Positions 45,375 through 54,274 of a DNA stretch of 64,000 nucleotides are shown in pieces. The notes under the pieces are model-generated. The model was not told the DNA's origin, ran no database searches, and saw only the letters and a list, made by a program, of their open reading frames with translations. The first letter of the stretch is position 1. Each line of letters opens with the position of its first letter. The stretch lies in contig WRIV01000009.1 of NCBI GenBank assembly GCA_009782555.1, positions 1-64,000 of the forward strand, given 5' to 3'. Both the position numbers and the translations under genes were made by a program. The stretch is from Treponema sp. Its GTDB lineage: Bacteria; Spirochaetota; Spirochaetia; Treponematales; Breznakiellaceae.

Positions 45375-45599
45375 TTATGCCTTCTTCTCCGCCATCAAAG
45401 CTTGTTTTGCCGCATTTTTTTCCTGTACTGAAATCAATGTGTTTATCCGGGCAATCTGACGGCGCATCACTCGTTTCTGAAGCGGATTATCCACACGCCC
45501 AATAACCATCTGAAAACGGAGATCCATATATTTTTTAGCAAGCTCTTCCCGCTTTGCCTTTAGCTCCTGAAATGACAGGTTCTTAAATGAATTCCTCAA
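45375..45599 (-). CDS. rpmC: Ribosomal protein L29 (uL29)
   Basis: 74 residues, two long helices: NLSFQELKAKREELAKKYMDLRFQMVIGRVDNP, then RVMRRQIARINTLISVQE. It sits at the tunnel exit and is part of the SRP and trigger-factor site. Confidence 0.96.
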   Translation of the reverse strand: MRNSFKNLSFQELKAKREELAKKYMDLRFQMVIGRVDNPLQKRVMRRQIARINTLISVQEKNAAKQALMAEKKA

Positions 45600-45629
45600 T
45601 CTTCACTCCTGTTAAAAACGCAGCACATT

Positions 45630-46052
45630 TTAGGCCAGCTCAAAATCGGCGCGGGCCACAAATTTGGTTTTAATGGGAAGCTTGGCCCCAGCCAGTGTCA
45701 TCGCTTCTTCCGCCAGTTTTTTGTCGATACCCCCCAGTTCAAACATCACCGTACCGGGCTTGACCACCGCCACCCAATATTCGGGGGCACCCTTTCCTTT
45801 TCCCATGCGGGTTTCCGCCGGTTTCTTGGAAAAGGGTTTATCCGGAAATATCCGGATCCAGAGCTTGCCGCCCCGTTTTACATGACGGTTCATAGCAACC
45901 CGGGCCGCTTCTATCTGCCTGTTGGTAATCCACATCCGATCCAGGGCAATCAGGCCGTAATCGCCGAACACCACCGCATTTCCCCGGGTGGCGTTGCCGG
46001 GCATATTCCCCCGTTGTACCTTGCGGTGTCTTACCCGTTTGGGACTCAGCAT
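45630..46052 (-). CDS. rplP: Ribosomal protein L16 (uL16)
   Basis: Large-subunit protein near the A site. [30 protein letters not shown] at the start and [26 protein letters not shown] are typical; 140 residues. A 30-bp gap separates it from rpmC. Confidence 0.97.
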   Translation of the reverse strand: MLSPKRVRHRKVQRGNMPGNATRGNAVVFGDYGLIALDRMWITNRQIEAARVAMNRHVKRGGKLWIRIFPDKPFSKKPAETRMGKGKGAPEYWVAVVKPGTVMFELGGIDKKLAEEAMTLAGAKLPIKTKFVARADFELA

Positions 46053-46061
46053 ATTGTACCC

Positions 46062-46766
46062 CTATGCCTTGGCGGGAACCCTTTCCCGCCGTTTTCGTAC
46101 AAGGGCTCCGGCATCTTCCTTCTGCTCCCTGCCGTACTTCATGCCGTTGTATACCCAAACCTTGACGCCAATGGCGCCGAAGGTGGTTTGAGCCTCGGCA
46201 AAACCGTAATCAATATCCGCCCTTAAGGTATGAAGGGGGATCCGCCCTTCCTTTGCTTCTTCGGTTCGGGACATTTCCGCTCCACCCAATCGCCCGGATA
46301 GGCGCACCTTTATTCCCTGGGCATTGCCCTTCTTAATGGCGTTGGAAATGGCCTGTTTCATGGTCCGCCGAAAACTTCCCCGGGCCAAAAGCTGCCGGGC
46401 AATGTTCTGGGCCACAATCTGGGCATTGTTGTCGGCGTTCCGTACTTCCTTAATTTTGATCTGCACTTTCTTGGAAACGAGTTTTTGCAGTTCCGACCCG
46501 ATCTTTTCTATATTTGCACCCTTGACACCGATGATAACTCCCGGCCGGGCAGTGTGGATCACAATGGTAATCCGCTGGGGGTGCCGTATTATTTCCAGCT
46601 CGGCAATGTCCGCCCCTTTGCATTCTTCCATGGTAAGGATAAATTTTCGCAGCTTTATATCTTCGTGCAGGGTATCGGCATATTCCCGGGGGTCCACATA
46701 CCAGCGGGAACCCCAGGTTTTATTGATCCCTATTCGCAGTCCGGTTGGATGTACTTTTTGTCCCAT
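46062..46766 (-). CDS. rpsC: Ribosomal protein S3 (uS3)
   Basis: Head protein lining the mRNA entry channel. It begins [20 protein letters not shown] at 46766 in a TAATG-type overlap with rplV. KH domain [20 protein letters not shown] and C-terminal [30 protein letters not shown] are clear. 234 residues. The longer open frame upstream is inside rplV. Confidence 0.97.
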   Translation of the reverse strand: MGQKVHPTGLRIGINKTWGSRWYVDPREYADTLHEDIKLRKFILTMEECKGADIAELEIIRHPQRITIVIHTARPGVIIGVKGANIEKIGSELQKLVSKKVQIKIKEVRNADNNAQIVAQNIARQLLARGSFRRTMKQAISNAIKKGNAQGIKVRLSGRLGGAEMSRTEEAKEGRIPLHTLRADIDYGFAEAQTTFGAIGVKVWVYNGMKYGREQKEDAGALVRKRRERVPAKA

Positions 46767-47140
46767 TATTTTCCTGCCTCGTCTATTACCACCGTAATGT
46801 GGCACATTCTTTTTAGGAGCATATCCGCCCGGCCCCTGCCGCGGAACCAAACCCGTTTCATCCGGGGGCCTTCGTTTACCTGAACGTCTTTGATGTAGAG
46901 CATATCTTCGTCTAGTTTTTTGTTTTGCTCCAGGGCATTGCCGGCGGCGGATTTGACGGTTTTGCGAATTAGTCTGGCGCCCTTATGGGGCATGTGCTCC
47001 AGCATGGCCATGGCATCGGAATAGCTTTTGCGCCGTACCAGATCCGCCACAGGCCTGATTTTATAGGGAGAGGCAATGATAAACTTCGTTTCGGCCCTGA
47101 AACCGGCGCCGGTCTTTTCGGGCTGCGCTTTTTTTGCCAT
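46766..47140 (-). CDS. rplV: Ribosomal protein L22 (uL22)
   Basis: 124 residues. The beta-hairpin that reaches into the exit tunnel is [25 protein letters not shown]; the body has [25 protein letters not shown]. It overlaps rpsS and rpsC by one base each, so the S19-L22-S3 set is coupled. Confidence 0.97.
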   Translation of the reverse strand: MAKKAQPEKTGAGFRAETKFIIASPYKIRPVADLVRRKSYSDAMAMLEHMPHKGARLIRKTVKSAAGNALEQNKKLDEDMLYIKDVQVNEGPRMKRVWFRGRGRADMLLKRMCHITVVIDEAGK

Positions 47141-47421
47141 TACTTCTTAACCGCCTTTTTGTCCGAGCCCGCATGGCCCCGGAAAATCCGGGTGGGGGAA
47201 AATTCTCCCAGTTTATGGCCCACCAAATTTTCCGTAATGTACACGGGAACCCATACTTTGCCGTTGTATACGGAGATTGTACCCCCAACCATTTCGGGGA
47301 TGATCGTGGAACAGCGGGAATAGGTTTTAATCATCTTCCTGTCCCCGGCCTTGCTCATCTCAAGCACCTTTTTGTAAAGGCTCTTTTCGATAAAGGGCCC
47401 CTTCTTAATCGATCTCGACAC
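47140..47421 (-). CDS. rpsS: Ribosomal protein S19 (uS19)
   Basis: 93 residues; starts [18 protein letters not shown] and has [40 protein letters not shown] in outline. Head protein at the A-site finger. The Lys-rich end is typical. Confidence 0.97.
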   Translation of the reverse strand: MSRSIKKGPFIEKSLYKKVLEMSKAGDRKMIKTYSRCSTIIPEMVGGTISVYNGKVWVPVYITENLVGHKLGEFSPTRIFRGHAGSDKKAVKK

Positions 47422-47442
47422 TCCCTAAACTCCTATTCCCAA

Positions 47443-48273
47443 TTATTTCTTTTTCCTGCGGCTTACAATAAACCGTGAGGAAGGCTTATGTTTCTTCCGG
47501 GTCTTGTATCCCTTGGTGGGCTGCCCCCAGGGAGTAACCGGATGGATACCTTTGTTCTTTCCTTCGCCGCCCCCGTGGGGATGATCCACGGGGTTCATCA
47601 CCATGCCCCGGACCGTGGGCCTGACGCCAAGCCAGCGTTTGCGGCCCGCCTTGCCCAGAGTTACGTTCATGTGATCCTCATTGCCCACAGTCCCAATGGT
47701 GGCATAACATTTTTTAAAGACCATGCGCATTTCCCCGGAAGGAAGTTTTATCGTTACATAGTCCCCTTCTTTGGCGGCAACAAGGGCCCCGGATCCGGCG
47801 GAACGGACCATTTGAGCGCCCTTGCCCAGGGTAAGTTCCACATTGTGTACGGTAAAGCCCAGGGGAATATTTTCCAGGGGCAGGGCATTACCCGGCTCAA
47901 TAGGAGCATCCGGCCCGGCATTGATAGTGTTTCCTGCGGCAAGTCCCTTAGGGGCGATGATGTACCTCTTATCCCCGTCGGCATAATTGATAAGGGCAAT
48001 ATTGGCGCTGCGGTTGGGATCATATTCAATGGTAACTACTTTGCCGGGAACGCCGATCTTGTCCCGTTTAAAGTCAATGGTTCGATAACGGCGTTTATGG
48101 CCCCCACCCTTGTGACGGACACTTATCCGCCCATTCCAGTCCCGGCCCGCCCGTTCCGCTCTGCCTTCGGTAAGGGATTTTTCCGGTTTGGTCTTTTTGG
48201 TCAATTCTGAAAAATCAAGGCTAGTCCATTGCCGCATACCAGCGGTAATCGGTTTATATGTCTTAATACCCAT
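47443..48273 (-). CDS. rplB: Ribosomal protein L2 (uL2)
   Basis: Primary 23S rRNA binder needed for subunit association and peptidyl transfer. [57 protein letters not shown] and the His of HPHGGGEG are seen. 276 residues. Confidence 0.98.
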   Translation of the reverse strand: MGIKTYKPITAGMRQWTSLDFSELTKKTKPEKSLTEGRAERAGRDWNGRISVRHKGGGHKRRYRTIDFKRDKIGVPGKVVTIEYDPNRSANIALINYADGDKRYIIAPKGLAAGNTINAGPDAPIEPGNALPLENIPLGFTVHNVELTLGKGAQMVRSAGSGALVAAKEGDYVTIKLPSGEMRMVFKKCYATIGTVGNEDHMNVTLGKAGRKRWLGVRPTVRGMVMNPVDHPHGGGEGKNKGIHPVTPWGQPTKGYKTRKKHKPSSRFIVSRRKKK

Positions 48274-48275
48274 AA

Positions 48276-48560
48276 TTAAACGCCCTCAAAAACAGCAATC
48301 TTCTCGTTTTTGGCCAGTCGTACCACGGCTTTTTTCCACGAAGACGTGTAACCTGGCCGGTTTCGCAGCCTCTTGGGCTTGCCTCCCACCATCATTACCG
48401 TACAGGATACGGGATGCACATTAAAAATTTTCCGGACCGCTTCCTTTATCTGTATTTTAGAAGCCCGGGGATCAACCTTAAATACATATTTGCCCTGCTC
48501 TCGCAAAATGTTGGCCTTTTCCGAAAGGACCGGTTCAATCAATATGGATTCATAGTTCAT
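48276..48560 (-). CDS. rplW: Ribosomal protein L23 (uL23)
   Basis: 94 residues at the tunnel exit, docking site for trigger factor and [17 protein letters not shown] and [29 protein letters not shown] are typical. It overlaps rplD by 4 bp. Confidence 0.96.
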   Translation of the reverse strand: MNYESILIEPVLSEKANILREQGKYVFKVDPRASKIQIKEAVRKIFNVHPVSCTVMMVGGKPKRLRNRPGYTSSWKKAVVRLAKNEKIAVFEGV

Positions 48561-49219
48561 GCCCCAGCCCCCGTTTTTTGTTCAGTGTCCTTAGCGTTTT
48601 TGTTATAAAATTCATTCAGGTTTTTTGCCGCCGTTTCCAAAAGCAGCACCCGGCGGCCGTAAAAAAGATCGTGAGCCCGCAGGCGGTTATAGGAAAGGTA
48701 GGACAACCAAGGAATATTTGCCGCCGCCCTCTTGGTTCTTTGATCATCGTCTTTAAGAATAATAACGGTCCGTTCGGGGGTTCCAAAATTATCCAGCAGT
48801 TTTGCCAGATCCCGTGTCTTCCCCGATTCGATGGAAAAATCTTCTACCACCTTTAGAATACCGCTTTGCATTTTAAGGGAGAGGATCGTTTTCATGGCCA
48901 GGCGCTTTGCTTTTTTGGGGATTGTATAGGAAAAATCCCTGGGTTTAGGACCAAAGATCGTGCCGCCTCCCACAAGGAGGGGTGATTTTTTGTCTCCCCG
49001 CCGGGCCCGGCCCGTTCCCTTTTGCCGGTAGGGTCTGGCATTGGAACCGTGAATTTCTCCCCTGTCCTTGGTTGAGGCGGTTCCCAGCCGTTTATTGGCA
49101 AGCTCGTTGTTGATTGCATGCCAGATCACTTCGTCGTTTACCGGCAGACCGAATACGGCGTCGTCCAGTTCAATGGTGCGCAGTTCCTTGCCTTCTTTTG
49201 AATACACTGTACCCTTCAT
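48557..49219 (-). CDS. rplD: Ribosomal protein L4 (uL4)
   Basis: 220 residues. The loop that lines the tunnel constriction is [34 protein letters not shown]. In E. coli L4 also represses the S10 operon. The start is set by the 6-bp gap after rplC. Confidence 0.97.
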   Translation of the reverse strand: MKGTVYSKEGKELRTIELDDAVFGLPVNDEVIWHAINNELANKRLGTASTKDRGEIHGSNARPYRQKGTGRARRGDKKSPLLVGGGTIFGPKPRDFSYTIPKKAKRLAMKTILSLKMQSGILKVVEDFSIESGKTRDLAKLLDNFGTPERTVIILKDDDQRTKRAAANIPWLSYLSYNRLRAHDLFYGRRVLLLETAAKNLNEFYNKNAKDTEQKTGAGA

Positions 49220-49225
49220 ACTTTC

Positions 49226-49846
49226 CTACTTCTTAACTGCCGAACGGACAAATACTAATCCCTTGTTAATCCCCGGTACGGCGCCCTGGATCATTAAAAG
49301 GTTTTTTTCAACATCTACCTTGACCAGCCTTTGGCTTAGCACGGTAACCCGTTCCCGGCCCATCCGTCCGGGCAGTTTAACGTTCTTAAAGGTCTTGTGG
49401 GGATAGGTGGCCTGCCCTGTGGATCCCGGGGCACGATGAAATTTGGAACCGTGCCTTTTTGGCCCTCCGGAAAACCCATGACGCTTAACAACGCCCTGAA
49501 ATCCTTTACCCTTGCTGATACCGGTAACATCCACATAGCGGCAGCCTTCAAAAAGCTCTACCCCCAGGTTGTCTCCGGCCTGCACTTCTTTTTCAAAATC
49601 CCTGAACTCCCGCACCGTTTTTTTCGGTTCGATTCCTTCAGGGAATTGGCCTGCCCGGGGCTTGGTAATCCGATTTTTCTTAACCTCCCCAATTCCCAGG
49701 ACTACCGCTTCGTAACCGTCCTTTTCTTTTTCTCTCCGGGCTATGACCGTATTTGGATCGATCCTCAAAACCGTGACCGGTATAAAGTTACCGTCATCAT
49801 CGAAGATCTGCGTCATTCCCACTTTCCTGGCCATAAGACCCAACAT
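49226..49846 (-). CDS. rplC: Ribosomal protein L3 (uL3)
   Basis: 206 residues: [26 protein letters not shown] at the start, then [38 protein letters not shown]. Early assembly protein near the peptidyl-transferase centre. A 68-bp spacer with a palindromic repeat (49871-49914) separates it from rpsJ. Confidence 0.97.
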   Translation of the reverse strand: MLGLMARKVGMTQIFDDDGNFIPVTVLRIDPNTVIARREKEKDGYEAVVLGIGEVKKNRITKPRAGQFPEGIEPKKTVREFRDFEKEVQAGDNLGVELFEGCRYVDVTGISKGKGFQGVVKRHGFSGGPKRHGSKFHRAPGSTGQATYPHKTFKNVKLPGRMGRERVTVLSQRLVKVDVEKNLLMIQGAVPGINKGLVFVRSAVKK

Positions 49847-49870
49847 GCAAAACTCCCGATATCAATAACG

Positions 49871-49914
49871 CCAGTTATTGGAAGTTGTTCGGAAACTGTT
49901 GTTTCCAAACAACT
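49871..49914 (+). repeat. Palindromic repeat after rpsJ, copy A
   Basis: A strong hairpin (arms 49883-49896 and 49901-49914; 13 of 14 paired, loop TGTT) is preceded by GTTATTGG. The whole 44-bp unit is nearly identical to the minus strand of 54232-54274. It starts at the rpsJ stop codon and has no T tract. Confidence 0.7.
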
Positions 49915-50223
49915 CTACTGCTTGATTTCCACATCTACCCCGGCTGGAAGTTCCAGCTTCATCAGGGAATCCATTACTTCCGAAGACGGATTGATAATAT
50001 CGATCAGGCGCTTATGGGTGCGCATCTCAAATTGTTCACGGCTTTTTTTGTTCACATGGGGTGAACGGAGTACCGTAAACTTGTTAATCCGGGTCGGAAG
50101 GGGAATGGGGCCCGTCACCTTGGCCCCGGCCTTCTGCACCGTCTGAACGATTGATTTTGCGCTCTGATCGATCAGCTCAACATCGAAACCGCGCAACCGT
50201 ACGCGAATTCGTTCCTTTGCCAT
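49915..50223 (-). CDS. rpsJ: Ribosomal protein S10 (uS10)
   Basis: 102 residues: [61 protein letters not shown]. The same protein (NusE) takes part in transcription antitermination. It is 66 bp downstream of tuf with a weak hairpin between. Confidence 0.97.
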   Translation of the reverse strand: MAKERIRVRLRGFDVELIDQSAKSIVQTVQKAGAKVTGPIPLPTRINKFTVLRSPHVNKKSREQFEMRTHKRLIDIINPSSEVMDSLMKLELPAGVDVEIKQ

Positions 50224-50247
50224 TGTTCCTCCGCCTTAGAAAACAAT

Positions 50248-50284
50248 AAAGGGCTGACCGCCTTTTACAAAGCGCCAACCCTTT
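50248..50284 (-). other. Stem-loop between tuf and rpsJ
   Basis: AAAGGG/CCCTTT arms with further partial pairing, then ATTGTTTTC on the minus strand. It could be a weak attenuator that separates tuf from the S10 genes. Confidence 0.35.
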
Positions 50285-50289
50285 TCCCT

Positions 50290-51489
50290 TTACTCTACAA
50301 CCTCAGTTACCTGACCGGAAGCGACGGTTTTACCGCCTTCCCTGATAGCAAAACGAAGCCCCTTCTCCATAGCAATGGGATGAATGAGCTCACCGAAAAT
50401 CTCCGTATTGTCCCCGGGCATGACCATTTCCTTGCCTTCCGGCAGTTTGACCGTCCCGGTAATATCGGTGGTCCGGAAGTAGAACTGCGGCCGGTAGCCG
50501 GTAAAGAAGGGGCTGTGCCGCCCTCCTTCTTCCTTGGAAAGGCAGTAAATCTGTCCCTTGAATTTGCTGTGGGGGGTAATGGATCCGGGTTTTGCCAATA
50601 CCTGGCCCCGTTCCACTTCTTTCTTATCAATACCCCGGAGCAGGGTTCCGACATTATCTCCGGACTGGGCCTGATCCAGCAGCTTGTTGAACATTTCGAT
50701 GCCGGTAACGACGGTCTTTTTGGTGGGCCGGATGCCGACAATTTCTATTTCTTCGTTCAGCTTTAAGATGCCCCGTTCTACTTTTCCAGTAACTACGGTG
50801 CCGCGGCCTTGAATAGTAAATACGTCTTCGATGGGCATAATAAATGGTTTTTCGTCGTCCCGAACGGGATCAGGGAAGTAGCTGTCCATGGCGTCCAACA
50901 GTGCCTGGATACAGGCAGTGCTTTCTGTTTCTTCACCCTTAGTAAGATCTTCCATGGCTTTAAAGGCCGAACCCTTGATGATGGGGATTTCATTGCCGGG
51001 AAAACCATTTGCGGTAAGCACGTCCTTGATTTCCTCTTCGACAATCTCAAGAAGGTCGGGATCGTCTACAAGGTCTACTTTATTGAGAAAGACGATAATA
51101 TTGGGAACGCCGACCTGGCGGGCCAGAATAATATGTTCCCGGGTCTGGGGCATGACCGAATCAGGGGCGGATACTACAAGTACAGCACCGTCCATCTGGG
51201 CCGCACCGGTAATCATATTCTTGATGTAGTCGGCGTGACCGGGACAGTCAATGTGGGCATAGTGCCGTTTTTCCGACTGGTATTCCAGGTGCCGAGTGTT
51301 GATCGTAATACCCCGGGCTTTTTCTTCCGGAGCATTATCAATATCATCAAATTTCATAACCTTATCGCCGTATTTTTTTCCGCAGTACCCGGTGATGGCG
51401 GCAGAAAGGGTCGTCTTGCCGTGATCGACATGTCCGATGGTGCCCACATTCATGTGGATTTTAGTTCTATTGAACTTGTCCTTTGCCAT
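50290..51489 (-). CDS. tuf: Elongation factor Tu
   Basis: GTPase that delivers aminoacyl-tRNA to the ribosome. G1 GHVDHGKTT, switch-I RGITINT, G3 DCPGHADY, G4 NKVD; the last domain keeps [10 protein letters not shown]. 399 residues. It stands between rpsG and rpsJ, without fusA. GGAGG is in front of the ATG. Terminator-like hairpins and a 236-bp gap upstream suggest its own promoter. Confidence 0.98.
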   Translation of the reverse strand: MAKDKFNRTKIHMNVGTIGHVDHGKTTLSAAITGYCGKKYGDKVMKFDDIDNAPEEKARGITINTRHLEYQSEKRHYAHIDCPGHADYIKNMITGAAQMDGAVLVVSAPDSVMPQTREHIILARQVGVPNIIVFLNKVDLVDDPDLLEIVEEEIKDVLTANGFPGNEIPIIKGSAFKAMEDLTKGEETESTACIQALLDAMDSYFPDPVRDDEKPFIMPIEDVFTIQGRGTVVTGKVERGILKLNEEIEIVGIRPTKKTVVTGIEMFNKLLDQAQSGDNVGTLLRGIDKKEVERGQVLAKPGSITPHSKFKGQIYCLSKEEGGRHSPFFTGYRPQFYFRTTDITGTVKLPEGKEMVMPGDNTEIFGELIHPIAMEKGLRFAIREGGKTVASGQVTEVVE

Positions 51490-51526
51490 TACTTCTTCCT
51501 CCTAAATATATAACCGACAAGACAAT

Positions 51527-51583
51527 TTTGATGGGGGAAAAGACAGCAGAAAACAATACCGTCATTCCACCTGTCCCATCAAA
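51527..51583. other. Long-range inverted repeat in the tuf leader
   Basis: TTTGATGGG (51527-51535) and CCCATCAAA (51575-51583) are perfect 9-bp arms 39 bp apart in the 5' leader of tuf, probably an mRNA structure. Confidence 0.45.
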
Positions 51584-51634
51584 GACTGATGATCGGTTTG
51601 GAATATGAAAACGCCGGGGCGTTAAATCATTACC

Positions 51635-51668
51635 AAAAAATACATGGAGTTTTGCCTTGCAGAACTCC
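51635..51668 (-). terminator. Terminator-like hairpin upstream of tuf
   Basis: GGAGTTTTGC (51646-51655) and GCAGAACTCC (51659-51668) pair at nine of ten positions with a 3-base loop; the minus strand then reads ATGTATTTTTT. It would end str-operon transcription before tuf. Confidence 0.45.
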
Positions 51669-51688
51669 GTTCTTTAGCCGCTTTTTCA

Positions 51689-51727
51689 AAACCAATTTTA
51701 AAACTAACATCGCTTAAAAATTGGTTT
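51689..51727 (-). terminator. Hairpin overlapping the rpsG stop
   Basis: Perfect 11-bp arms AAACCAATTTT (51689-51699) and AAAATTGGTTT (51717-51727) with a 17-base loop. Only a short T run follows on the minus strand, so efficiency is uncertain. Confidence 0.45.
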
Positions 51728-52199
51728 ACCATCTATAATGAGCGAAGGCCTTGTTGGCCTCAGCCATTTTGTGGGTATCCTCTTTCTTTTTAAAGGCCGA
51801 GCCGGTGCTGTTATAAGCATCCAGTAATTCCGCCGCCAGCCGTTCATCCATGCCGCGGCCCGTCCGTGCCCGGGCGGCATTGATAATCCATCGCATCCCC
51901 AGGGCTTCCCTCCGGGATTCCCGAATTTCCACCGGCACTTGATAAGTGGCGCCGCCGACCCGGCGGGATTTTACCTCCAGAATGGGCTTTACGTTATCAA
52001 TGGCCTTAAGAAATACTTCCAGGGGTTCCTTGTCAGCAACCTTGGACTGGATCCCCAAAAGGGCATTATGCACGATCCGGAGGGCAACCGAACGCTTGCC
52101 TTCCCACATCATGCGGTTGACAAACTTGGAAACTATCACATTGTTGTACTTGGGATCTGGCAAAATACCCCGGTCCACTGTTTTCTTCTTTCTACCCAT
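51726..52199 (-). CDS. rpsG: Ribosomal protein S7 (uS7)
   Basis: 157 residues starting [20 protein letters not shown] at 52199; the longer open frame upstream is in rps[27 protein letters not shown] and RRWIINAAR-like ([26 protein letters not shown]) motifs are typical. S7 represses the str operon in E. coli. It lies 4 bp after rpsL. Confidence 0.97.
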   Translation of the reverse strand: MGRKKKTVDRGILPDPKYNNVIVSKFVNRMMWEGKRSVALRIVHNALLGIQSKVADKEPLEVFLKAIDNVKPILEVKSRRVGGATYQVPVEIRESRREALGMRWIINAARARTGRGMDERLAAELLDAYNSTGSAFKKKEDTHKMAEANKAFAHYRW

Positions 52200-52203
52200 T
52201 ATC

Positions 52204-52578
52204 TTATGCCTTAGGGCGCTTGGCGCCGTATTTTGAACGGCCCCGTTTGCGGTCCGCCACGCCCAGAGTATCCTTAGCACCCCGGATAATATGATACCTG
52301 ACCCCGGGAAGGTCCTTGACCCGTCCACCCCGGACCAGGACCACCGAATGTTCCTGGAGATTATGTCCAATACCGGGAATATAGGCAGTTACTTCGGTTC
52401 CATGGGAAAGCCTAACCCGGGCCACCTTACGGAGGGCAGAATTGGGCTTTTTGGGTGTTACCGTCATAACCCGGGTGCAGACCCCCCGTTTTTGGGGACA
52501 GGAATGAAGCGCCGGGGACTTGGTCTTGGAAGTAACCTGTTTTCTTCCAAAACGGACCAATTGATTAATTGTAGGCAC
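52204..52578 (-). CDS. rpsL: Ribosomal protein S12 (uS12)
   Basis: Decoding-centre protein. Start GTG at 52578 ([14 protein letters not shown] follows) with TAGGAG eight bases upstream; the open frame reaches further but has no support. [20 protein letters not shown] carries the lysine mutated in streptomycin resistance elsewhere, and [16 protein letters not shown] is intact. 124 residues. First gene of the cluster. Confidence 0.97.
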   Translation of the reverse strand: MPTINQLVRFGRKQVTSKTKSPALHSCPQKRGVCTRVMTVTPKKPNSALRKVARVRLSHGTEVTAYIPGIGHNLQEHSVVLVRGGRVKDLPGVRYHIIRGAKDTLGVADRKRGRSKYGAKRPKA

Positions 52579-52655
52579 TCTACAAACTCCTAAAAAACAA
52601 AACGACAATAAACCGCTCCGGAGAAAACATCCCCCGTACGGTCATTTGAGACTCC

Positions 52656-52697
52656 AAAAAAGGCTTTCTCAAAACTTTAGCTTTTGAAAAAGCAGCC
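52656..52697 (-). terminator. Attenuator-like hairpin in the str-operon leader
   Basis: On the minus strand GGCTGCTTTTTCAAAA pairs with TTTTGAGAAAGCC around a 7-base loop, and six T residues follow. It sits ~80 bp before the rpsL start and ~55 bp after the promoter, the expected layout of a transcription attenuator or regulated leader. Confidence 0.55.
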
Positions 52698-52751
52698 TCT
52701 GGTCCAGGAAAGAAGCCGGTTGCTAGGTCTTTTCCCTACTCTCGAAGTGCA

Positions 52752-52780
52752 AACATAGCAATTAAAAAAAAAAAGATCAA
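52752..52780 (-). promoter_or_regulatory. Candidate promoter of the ribosomal cluster
   Basis: Minus strand: TTGATC (52780-52775), 17 bases including a T11 tract, TATGTT (52757-52752). It gives a leader of about 165 nt before the rpsL GTG. Confidence 0.5.
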
Positions 52781-53123
52781 GCCCCTGGATAAAAAAAAGC
52801 AAAAAACCGCCGTTTTTTCACATTTCTCCTATATCTTCCATAACAGGGACCCGGACGGTACAGGGGGCGGCATAAAAAACATATTCACTTTTTTGTTGGT
52901 TCCGGCGCAAAAACTCTTGAAAAAATCTGAATTTAGAGCCAAATTTTTGTTATTCAGGTCAAAATTCCAGACAAATTAATCAAAACCCGCTGATAAAGGC
53001 CCTTTTTGGGGGAAATGCTTGTTTTCTTTCAATGGTATATGGCATTACGGGTTTGTTACGGCAAGAGAGTGCACAAGGGCATTTTGCACCCAATTTTCGG
53101 CACAGGGCAAGCGGTGATCGGTC

Positions 53124-53152
53124 TTGATTATTAATATAATGAACATTATCTT
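53124..53152 (+). promoter_or_regulatory. Promoter of the 53181 gene
   Basis: TTGATT (53124-53129), 17 bases, TATCTT (53147-53152). AAGGAG follows, then the ATG at 53181. Confidence 0.4.
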
Positions 53153-53180
53153 GTTTTCTATGTAATTAAGGAGAATTACC

Positions 53181-54230
53181 ATGAAAAAAATATCAGTTTC
53201 CGTTTTTCTGCTCTATATGATGTTCATCCCCCTGTATGGGATTACCATTCAATTTGACGATGAAAATTCAATTGAAATAGATACTCCATCCAACTGGAAA
53301 ACCGAACAGGACAAAGGGACACCACTGCCTGAAATGGGATCTACCTTTGACATAAGACTCACGGCGCCAATAAACGAAAAAACCATGTTGATCATCACTG
53401 TCGGAAAAACCTTGACGGGAAAACCTCTGACCCAGAGGCAGATGAATGACCTGACTAAAAAGATAACAACAAACTATCTTCGGGAATCCGTCGAAAAAAG
53501 AGCCTCTTTTGTTGATGTACCGGTCCGAGGTGGAAAAGGAAAATATGCCATTTTTACCGACGCGTCGCTGATAAATAAAAGACCCAGACCGGATGAATAT
53601 TTGTACGCTGTTTTGTTTCTGGTAAATTATGATAACGGATGCTTTGTGTATGCGACGGGGCTCACCGACGACACTTCCGGTGCTGGTTTCCAGAATATGG
53701 TAAAAAGCATTTCCAGCATGGAACCGTCATTGGCCGTCATTGTACAAACACCGCCGGTCCAAATACAAATAACCAGAGAGGGTGCCCTGATAAGCAATGC
53801 CGCAAGCAGATTAAAATTGCTGATACCATCTAAAACTCTAAAAAAAATGCCCGTCCAGGGCGGCAGACAAAACAATCCCGGTTATTTTTATTTTGAGGAT
53901 ACTAAAGACAAACTGCTTATATCCGGCTGGCTGGAACCAGTCGAAAAATTCAAACACCGCACAGCAAGAGAATTTTGGGACTCCCGCCCGGCAAGCCGGG
54001 AACAATTAAATCCCCTGTATGCGAAAATCGGAGATTGGGATGTTTTTCTATATGATCTTCCGCTGCCGGAAATATTCCGCAGCACAGGAGCAAGCGCCCA
54101 TTTGCAGGCAAACCTCCTGCAGGAAAACGCATGGATCGACCTGCATTTATCCAGAACAGACGCAAAACCAAGCGAAACCCTGCGTAACGAACTTATTGAG
54201 TATCTAAAAACCCTGGAAATACAAAAATAG
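53181..54230 (+). CDS. Secreted protein of unknown function
   Basis: 349 residues with signal peptide (hydrophobic 4-19, cleavage near LYG). I do not recognise it. The N-terminal half (~20-175) has IEIDTPSNWKTEQD and a GSTFDIRLTAPINEKTMLIITVG pattern like PsbP/DUF1795-type domains. The second half (~195-345) looks similar in layout (RLKLLIPSKTLKKM..., FLYDLPLPE), so it may be a tandem duplication that has diverged. The gene is single with its own promoter, and a 42-bp palindromic repeat follows its stop. Confidence 0.7.
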   Translation: MKKISVSVFLLYMMFIPLYGITIQFDDENSIEIDTPSNWKTEQDKGTPLPEMGSTFDIRLTAPINEKTMLIITVGKTLTGKPLTQRQMNDLTKKITTNYLRESVEKRASFVDVPVRGGKGKYAIFTDASLINKRPRPDEYLYAVLFLVNYDNGCFVYATGLTDDTSGAGFQNMVKSISSMEPSLAVIVQTPPVQIQITREGALISNAASRLKLLIPSKTLKKMPVQGGRQNNPGYFYFEDTKDKLLISGWLEPVEKFKHRTAREFWDSRPASREQLNPLYAKIGDWDVFLYDLPLPEIFRSTGASAHLQANLLQENAWIDLHLSRTDAKPSETLRNELIEYLKTLEIQK

Positions 54231-54231
54231 C

Positions 54232-54274
54232 GTTGTTCGGAAACTTCAGTTCCCGAACAAGTCCAATAACGGAA
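54232..54274 (-). repeat. Palindromic repeat between convergent genes, copy B
   Basis: Minus strand copy of the unit at 49871-49914 with a few changes and one indel. Hairpin 54233-54260 (TTGTTCGG...CCGAACAA) is preceded by GTTATTGG on the minus strand. Probably works as a bidirectional end structure here. Confidence 0.65.

Larger units (their letters stand above)
52579..53180. other. 602-bp divergent region, str cluster / secreted protein
   Basis: No gene is visible. The rpsL half holds a leader with a hairpin at 52656-52697 and a promoter at 52752-52780. The other half is AT-rich, with a promoter at 53124-53152. Between 52780 and 53100 I see nothing beyond short A and T runs. Confidence 0.55.
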
